From assembly GCA_016720065.1 (NCBI GenBank), contig JADJXY010000002.1:2059001-2123000 (forward strand): 64,000 nucleotides of DNA. Reading direction: 5' to 3'. Numbering within the stretch: position 1 is the stretch's first letter; the number at the start of each line of letters is the position of its first letter. Source of the stretch: Betaproteobacteria bacterium (GTDB lineage Bacteria > Pseudomonadota > Gammaproteobacteria > Burkholderiales > Rhodocyclaceae). Positions 58,960 to 64,000 of the stretch are shown in pieces. The notes beneath the pieces are model-generated. The model did not search any database, was not told where the DNA came from, and saw only the letters and a program-made list of their open reading frames with translations. Made by a program: the position numbers and the translations under genes.

Positions 58960-60303
58960 TCATTCGATGCCCAGCCGCTCCAGGCGATAGCGCAGGGAGC
59001 GGAAGGTCACCCCCAGGAGGCGGGCCGCCGCGGTACGGTTCTGGCCGGTTTTCTGCAAGGCGTCGAGGATGGCCTGGCGCTCGACCCGGTTGAGATAGTC
59101 GTCCAGGGTCTCGCTCCCGCGGCCCAGAGCGTCGCCGCTCACTTCCTCAGGGGCGAGGTGCAAATCCTCGGTTTCGATGCGCTCACCGGAACACAGGGCC
59201 GTGGCCCTCTCGAGGATGTTCTCCAGTTCCCGCACATTGCCGGGAAAGGGATATTCCCGCAGGGCGGCAAGAGCGGCCGGCGTCAGCGGGGTACCGCCTG
59301 CGAGACGATTCAGGATGGCCTCGGCGAGGACCGGAATATCCTCCTTGCGCTCCCGCAGCGGGGGCATGCGCAGCTCGATGACATTGAGGCGGTAATAGAG
59401 GTCCTGCCGGAAAGCCCCCTTGTCGACACACTCGCGCAGATTGCGATGGGTGGCGCAGATGACACGCACGTCCACAGGCTCCTCCGCGGCACTGCCCACC
59501 TTGCGCACACGCTTTTCCTGGATGGCGCGCAAGAGCTTCACCTGCATGGGCAGGGGCAGATCCGCCACCTCGTCGAGAAAGAGCGTGCCGCCGTTGGCCG
59601 CCTGGAAGAAGCCATCGCGGTCGCTGTCGGCGCCGGTGAAAGCCCCCTTGCGGTAGCCGAAAAATTCGCTCTCCATGAGATTCTCGGGGATCGCGCCGCA
59701 ATTGACCGGAACGAAGGGCGCCGTGCTGCGGGCGCTCTGGGTATGGATCAGCCGGGCGGCCAGTTCCTTGCCGCTGCCCGATTCGCCGGAGATATAGATG
59801 GGCGCCTGGCTGCGGGCCAGCTTGTCGATGGTGGCGCGGACCTGCTCCATGGCCGGCGAATCGCCGATCAGGGTATGGATGGGCGACCCCCCCCCGTCCC
59901 GGCCCGGCAGACTCAGGGCGGACTTGACCAGGGCGCGCAACTGGTCGAGGCCCACCGGTTTGGACAGGTAGTCGAAGGCCCCGGCCTTGAGGGCGGCCAC
60001 TGCGTTTTCCGCGCTGCCAAAGGCGGTGATGACCGCCACCGGCGTCTCGCCGAAATGTTCGGCCACGTGGCGCACCAGCGTGAGGCCGTCGCCATCCGGC
60101 AGGCGCATGTCGGTCAGGCAAAGCTGGTAGTCCGTTTCGGCCAGCAGGCCCTTGGCCTCGGCCACGCTGCCGGCGCAATCCGCCGCCAGCCCCATGCGGG
60201 AGAGGGTCAGATCGACGAGTTCCCGGATGTCGGGTTCGTCGTCGACGACCAGAACCCGGATCAGTTCGCCGCGAACCCGGCGCTCGGAACGTCCTGCTGA
60301 CAC
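58960..60303 (-). CDS. pilR: PilR-type sigma-54 response regulator
   Basis: Response regulator expected to activate pilin transcription. The receiver domain has acceptor Asp in QLCLTDMRLPDGDG, the AAA+ domain has GESGSGKE and GAFTGA (YRKGAFTGADSD), and the C-terminal Fis helix-turn-helix is QNRTAAARLLGVTFRSLRYR. The frame is open further upstream through pilS, but GTG 60303 (VSAGRSERR) is the only reasonable start. It gives 447 residues and a 43-base overlap with pilS. Its place after a PilS-like kinase supports the name. Confidence 0.92.
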   Translation of the reverse strand: MSAGRSERRVRGELIRVLVVDDEPDIRELVDLTLSRMGLAADCAGSVAEAKGLLAETDYQLCLTDMRLPDGDGLTLVRHVAEHFGETPVAVITAFGSAENAVAALKAGAFDYLSKPVGLDQLRALVKSALSLPGRDGGGSPIHTLIGDSPAMEQVRATIDKLARSQAPIYISGESGSGKELAARLIHTQSARSTAPFVPVNCGAIPENLMESEFFGYRKGAFTGADSDRDGFFQAANGGTLFLDEVADLPLPMQVKLLRAIQEKRVRKVGSAAEEPVDVRVICATHRNLRECVDKGAFRQDLYYRLNVIELRMPPLRERKEDIPVLAEAILNRLAGGTPLTPAALAALREYPFPGNVRELENILERATALCSGERIETEDLHLAPEEVSGDALGRGSETLDDYLNRVERQAILDALQKTGQNRTAAARLLGVTFRSLRYRLERLGIE

Positions 60304-61871
60304 GTATCGTACCTCCCGCTCACGATGAAATGACCATACCCGGCCTCGGGCCCCAGATCGAGACTCGCACCGTTGGCCTCGCAGAGCTCCCGGGCGATGA
60401 AGAGCCCCAGCCCGGTCCCCGAGGCGCGGGTGGTGAAGAAGGGCTCGAACACCTGCCCCCGCAACTCGGCCGGGACGCCAGGCCCGTCGTCGATGACGTG
60501 CAATTCTACCTGCCCCGGCTCGTCGCCGGGGCGAGCGTTGATCTCGACGCTGCCGGCCAGTCGCCGCGAATGGGCCACCGCATTGGCCACCAGATTCCAC
60601 AACACCTGGTGCAGGTGGGACCGATCGAAGCAAAGCACCAGTCCGGCATCGCTACCGACGGAAATCAGATCCGGCGGCAGGTCGTCGGCCTCGCAAAACT
60701 CGGCGGCGAACTGGGCGAGTACGGTATCCAGGGGCAGCGCCTCGGCCTGGGCGCGGTCACGGCGGCCCAGGTCGAGAACATCCTGCACGATGCGGTCGAG
60801 CCGCCCCACGTTGTCGTTGAGGATACGCAAAAGGCGCTCCTGCATCTCCCCGCGGCGCTCTTCGCGCAGCAGTTCTCCGGCATGGGATATGGCGGCCAGG
60901 GGATTGCGGATCTCGTGGGCGATGCTCGCCGTCAGGCGCCCCAGGGCCGCGAGTTTCAGCTGCTCCGCCCGTTCATGGACCCGACCGATATCCTCCAGGA
61001 AAACCAGCGCTTCCCGGTCGCTGCTGTCGGTGGCCTCGAAGCGCACCCCCAGGGACTCTCCCCCTTCGGCGACGACGCTCGTTTCCGCCTCCCCCTCGCC
61101 CCGGCGCCAGGCTTCGAAGGCCTCGGCAAGCGCACGGGAATAGTAGGCCAGGGGCCGATGGGCGCCGAAATCCTCGCCCAGGAGCGCCGCCGCCACCGGG
61201 TTGCTGCGCAGCACCCGCCCGTCCCCGGCCACCACCAGCACGCCGTCCAGTACCCGGGCGACGATCTGCTGGCTGATGCGACTCTGGTTTTCCAGTTCGA
61301 CCCCCCGGCGGCGCGCCAGCGCCTCTTCCGCCATCGCCCTCTGCCCCAGGAGCCGGGCCAGGATCGCCGTGGCGAAGAACCCCGCCGAAAGAAAGCCGGC
61401 CTGCACGAAGGAACCGATATCGAAGCCCGCCGTCAGGACGCCGTAGGCCTGCATCGACAGCAGGGCAAGGGTGGCGAGGGCGGCGTAGAAGAGGACCAGA
61501 TGGCCGCGGCCCACCAGACTGGCCGCCGCGAGAGAAACCAGGAACACGATGCCGAAGCCGCTGGACACCCCTCCGGCTGCGTACATGGCGCCATTGACCG
61601 CCAGCACATCGACCGCAACCTGGGCCGAGAGCTGAACGTTGAAACGCCGCTGCCAGACGAGGGCCGACGACAGCCCAGCGCCGACCACGAGGGCGTAAAG
61701 CGCCGCCAGCCACGCCAGGCTGCCCTGCGGGGCAAGCCAGAAGACTCCCATCCAGGAAGGCGAGAACCAGAGACCGGCAGCCAGAAGGGCAACGACGACC
61801 AGACGATAGAGATTGAAATACTGGAGCGAACGCCAGTTGGGCTCCCAGGGAGAAGAGCGCCAGAATCTCAT
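60261..61871 (-). CDS. pilS: PilS-type membrane sensor histidine kinase
   Basis: A 536-residue inner-membrane kinase. The N-terminus carries about six hydrophobic helices (LVVVALLAAGLWFSPSWMGV onward), then a PAS domain (VLDGVLVVAGDGRVLRSNPV), HisKA with the phospho-acceptor His in ASIAHEIRNPLAAISHAGEL, and HATPase motifs HVIDDGPGVP and GTGLGLFIAREL. ATG 61871 overlaps the stop of the upstream PP0621-type gene (ATGA). The phosphorelay partner is the adjacent PilR. Confidence 0.93.
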   Translation of the reverse strand: MRFWRSSPWEPNWRSLQYFNLYRLVVVALLAAGLWFSPSWMGVFWLAPQGSLAWLAALYALVVGAGLSSALVWQRRFNVQLSAQVAVDVLAVNGAMYAAGGVSSGFGIVFLVSLAAASLVGRGHLVLFYAALATLALLSMQAYGVLTAGFDIGSFVQAGFLSAGFFATAILARLLGQRAMAEEALARRRGVELENQSRISQQIVARVLDGVLVVAGDGRVLRSNPVAAALLGEDFGAHRPLAYYSRALAEAFEAWRRGEGEAETSVVAEGGESLGVRFEATDSSDREALVFLEDIGRVHERAEQLKLAALGRLTASIAHEIRNPLAAISHAGELLREERRGEMQERLLRILNDNVGRLDRIVQDVLDLGRRDRAQAEALPLDTVLAQFAAEFCEADDLPPDLISVGSDAGLVLCFDRSHLHQVLWNLVANAVAHSRRLAGSVEINARPGDEPGQVELHVIDDGPGVPAELRGQVFEPFFTTRASGTGLGLFIARELCEANGASLDLGPEAGYGHFIVSGRYDTCQQDVPSAGFAAN

Positions 61872-62104
61872 CGGCCCCTCGGCCCGGCGGCACGATGGGC
61901 CGGGCAACAGTAGAAGGCCTGACCTTGCGCCAGCGCCTCGGCCTCGGGCAGATGCACCCCGCAGTGGGCGCAGGCCACCATGGTCTCCGCCGGGCGTTCG
62001 GCCCTGCGCTCGACCTCCTGCTGCCGATCAGGCAGGGGCCGGCTCCGTTTCCAGGCCAGCCAGACAAAGGCTGCGATGAGCCCGAGAAGAATCCACTTCA
62101 GCAT
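61868..62104 (-). CDS. PP0621-family small membrane protein
   Basis: 78 residues: an N-terminal hydrophobic anchor (MLKWILLGLIAAFVWLAWKR), a charged linker and a small zinc-ribbon-like end (MVACAHCGVHLPEAEAL, then FYCCPAH). This anchor-plus-CxxC arrangement and placement before pilS are typical of the PP0621 family in betaproteobacteria. Function unknown. It is coupled to pilS by a four-base overlap. Confidence 0.8.
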   Translation of the reverse strand: MLKWILLGLIAAFVWLAWKRSRPLPDRQQEVERRAERPAETMVACAHCGVHLPEAEALAQGQAFYCCPAHRAAGPRGR

Positions 62105-62293
62105 GCCGAGTCTCCCGCGGGGAACGCCCCCGGAGGAAAAATTCCCCAAAGGCGAAAGAATAGTTAAAGCAGCAGTCCCGCGGGCGAAATTATAATCTCC
62201 CGGTCCCCGGCCTCTCGCCAGGTCCGTCCCCCGGGGCGGCTCCCTCGCCGCGCAAGCCCCGTGAAAATGCCCCCTCTTGCTGACCGAGTCACG

Positions 62294-63730
62294 ATGAAAC
62301 TACAACCCGTCGTTCTTTCCGGTGGATCCGGAACCCGCCTCTGGCCCCTCTCCCGGGAGAAATACCCCAAGCAGCTCCTGCCCCTGTGCGGCCCTCAGTC
62401 GATGCTGCAAGCCACCGTGGCGCGCATGGACGGGCTGCCGGATCTGGGCGACCCCATCCTGGTCTGCAACGAGGAGCACCGCTTCGTCGTCGCCGAGCAG
62501 GTGCGGCTCCTGGGCAAACGGGGCCGCGTCGTCCTCGAGCCCGCCGGCCGCAACACGGCTCCTGCCCTGACCCTGGCCGCCCTCTTCGCCGTGCGCGACG
62601 GGGCCGATCCCATTCTGGTCGTCATGCCGGCCGACCACGCCATCCTGGACGAAGCCGCCTTCCGCGCGGCCGTAGGTCATGCCGCCCAACTCGCCGAAGC
62701 CGGCATGGCGGTCACCTTCGGCATCACCCCCGATTGCCCCGAGACGGGCTACGGCTATATCCGTCGCGGCGCCGCCCTGGCCGCGGGCAGTGCGGGCTTT
62801 CGCCTGGACGCCTTCGTCGAGAAGCCCAACCGGGCCACCGCCGAAGCCTATCTGGATAGCGGCGACTACCTCTGGAACAGCGGCATCTTCGTCCTCAAGG
62901 CCTCCGTCTGGCTCGCCGCCCTGGAGCGCTGCCGCCCCGACATCCTGGCCGCCTGCCGCAACGCCCTGGACGATTGCCGCGACGACGATGTCTTCGTACG
63001 CGTGGGCGCAGCCGCCTTCGCCGCCTGCCCCTCCGATTCCATCGACTACGCCGTCATGGAACGCCTCACCCAGGGCAGCGCCGATCTGCCGCCGGGAGCG
63101 GTCATTCCCCTTTCCGCCGGCTGGTCCGATGTGGGCGCCTGGGACTCCCTGTGGAAAGTCCTGCCCAAGGACGAAGCCGGTAACGCCACCCGCGGAGACA
63201 CCCTTCTGGAGGGCTGCCGCGACACCCTGGTCGTCTCCGAGGGCCGACTGGTGGCCTGCGTCGGTGTCGCCAACCTGGTGGTGGTGGAAACCGACGACGC
63301 CGTCCTGGTGGCCCATCACGACGCCACCCAGGACGTCAAGAAGGTGGTCGATCGCCTCAAGGCCTCGGGCCGGAGCGTCGCCCAGTGGCACCGCAAGGTG
63401 CATCGCCCCTGGGGCTGGTACGACGGGGTCGATGCCGGGGAACGCTTCCAGGTGAAGCGCATCTCGGTCAAACCCGGCGCCGCCCTGTCGCTCCAGATGC
63501 ACCACCATCGCGCCGAGCACTGGATCGTCGTGCAGGGCACCGCCCGCGTCACCCGGGGCGACGAAATTCTGCTGGTGAGCGAGAACCAATCGACCTACAT
63601 CCCCCTGGGCACCACCCACCGCCTGGAGAACCCGGGCAAGGTGCCCCTGGAGATGATCGAAGTCCAGTCCGGCAGCTACCTCGGCGAGGACGACATCGTC
63701 CGCTTCGAGGACACCTACGGTCGCAACTGA
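62294..63730 (+). CDS. manC: Mannose-1-phosphate guanylyltransferase / mannose-6-phosphate isomerase
   Basis: Bifunctional enzyme of GDP-mannose synthesis for exopolysaccharide or LPS, 478 residues. The nucleotidyltransferase signature is VVLSGGSGTRLWPLSREKYP, with VEKPNRATAEAYL and SAGWSDVGAWDSLW further on. The C-terminal cupin isomerase domain is VHRPWGWYDGVDAGERFQVK, then LSLQMHHHRAEHWIVVQGTA. ATG 62294 is preferred over the earlier 62261. The next gene, galE, starts ten bases after its stop, which suggests a surface-polysaccharide operon. Confidence 0.95.
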   Translation: MKLQPVVLSGGSGTRLWPLSREKYPKQLLPLCGPQSMLQATVARMDGLPDLGDPILVCNEEHRFVVAEQVRLLGKRGRVVLEPAGRNTAPALTLAALFAVRDGADPILVVMPADHAILDEAAFRAAVGHAAQLAEAGMAVTFGITPDCPETGYGYIRRGAALAAGSAGFRLDAFVEKPNRATAEAYLDSGDYLWNSGIFVLKASVWLAALERCRPDILAACRNALDDCRDDDVFVRVGAAAFAACPSDSIDYAVMERLTQGSADLPPGAVIPLSAGWSDVGAWDSLWKVLPKDEAGNATRGDTLLEGCRDTLVVSEGRLVACVGVANLVVVETDDAVLVAHHDATQDVKKVVDRLKASGRSVAQWHRKVHRPWGWYDGVDAGERFQVKRISVKPGAALSLQMHHHRAEHWIVVQGTARVTRGDEILLVSENQSTYIPLGTTHRLENPGKVPLEMIEVQSGSYLGEDDIVRFEDTYGRN

Positions 63731-63739
63731 GGCCCGACC

Positions 63740-64000
63740 ATGATCCTGGTAACCGGCGGTACCGGCTACATCGGCTCCCACACGGTGGTGGAACTGCTTG
63801 CCGCCGGCGAGGAGGTGCTCATCCTCGACAACCTGTGCAACAGCACGGCGGGAGTCGTCGACCGCATCGCAGGCATCGCCGGCCGCCGGCCGGCCCTGGT
63901 GGTGGGCGACATCCGCGACGCCGCCTTGCTGACCCGCCTGTTGCGGGAGCACCCCGTCCGGGCCGTGATGCACTTCGCCGGACTGAAGGCAGTAGGCGAA
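63740..64000 (+). CDS. galE: UDP-glucose 4-epimerase, 5' part cut by window edge
   Basis: NAD-dependent SDR enzyme interconverting UDP-glucose and UDP-galactose. Only the first 87 residues are present: MILVTGGTGYIGSHTVVELL with the GxxGxxG motif, ILDNLCNSTAGVVDRI and VMHFAGLKAVGE. All are diagnostic of GalE. It follows manC by nine bases. Confidence 0.93.
   Translation, partial: MILVTGGTGYIGSHTVVELLAAGEEVLILDNLCNSTAGVVDRIAGIAGRRPALVVGDIRDAALLTRLLREHPVRAVMHFAGLKAVGE

Noticed and set aside
58691..58963. Minus-strand frame between ampD and pilR
   Set aside because: Low-complexity Gly/Pro/Arg-rich translation with no family resemblance. It is left as intergenic sequence.

Overview
The window is GC-rich DNA, most likely from a betaproteobacterium and plausibly from the Rhodocyclales. 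The evidence is the gene content: PilS/PilR with a PP0621-type protein, GTP-dependent PckG divergent from MaeB, a FisR-type sulfur regulator and a type I secretion RTX protein with a C-terminus common in that group. The order is an inference from gene families, not from a marker gene. No rRNA, tRNA or CRISPR array was seen.

Layout. 1-1050 is a non-coding block of duplicated and inverted palindromic repeats. 1.05-5.4 kb is a sulfur and respiration island: dtd and a FisR-like sigma-54 activator on the minus strand, divergent from a persulfide dioxygenase and ccoG, with a sigma-54 promoter between them. 5.4-6.35 kb is a BrnT/BrnA toxin-antitoxin insert bounded by a duplicated 3' end of ccoG. 6.4-9.3 kb holds a DmeF-type metal exporter, a haloacetate-dehalogenase-like hydrolase and an Ada-like alkylation-repair protein.

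9.5-35.0 kb is the most unusual part. A type I secretion ABC exporter (9.5 kb) and its HlyD adaptor (33.6 kb) bracket three tandem gene pairs. Each pair is an exported protein (two probable lipoproteins, one periplasmic) followed immediately by an RTX-type protein with a different N-terminal domain: unknown, HExxH zincin, and lipase-like plus LysM. All three join the same Pro/Thr linker and conserved cassette. Only the last is full length, about 4,299 residues with an S8 protease, a P domain and about 21 long RTX modules. The first two stop within the conserved cassette. This resembles a polymorphic toxin locus built back to front, with variable N-termini, a constant C-terminal secretion cassette, candidate immunity genes upstream and orphan cassettes. 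The toxin and immunity roles are hypotheses. An IS630-family element separates the first two pairs, and higBA lies between the giant gene and hlyD.

35.4-45.4 kb encodes a large NHL-type beta-propeller protein, a giant Ser/Thr kinase-AAA-GAF-histidine kinase hybrid and a REC-GGDEF response regulator, in one apparent operon. 45.6-46.2 kb is a Phd/ParE toxin-antitoxin pair. From 46.3 kb to the right edge the window is ordinary core metabolism and envelope biology: NDH-2, DUF2721, an S4 protein, a 2-hydroxyacid dehydrogenase with a short ALDH-like protein under a divergent IclR regulator, PbpG, MaeB, PckG, an aminotransferase, AmpD, PilR/PilS, ManC and the start of GalE.

Caution on reading frames. 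At least 14 single-base frame breaks occur in otherwise intact genes, most of them one-base changes in G or C runs. Six can be checked against a near-identical copy inside this window. I read most of them as sequencing or assembly errors, so the coordinates of the affected genes span the repaired gene.
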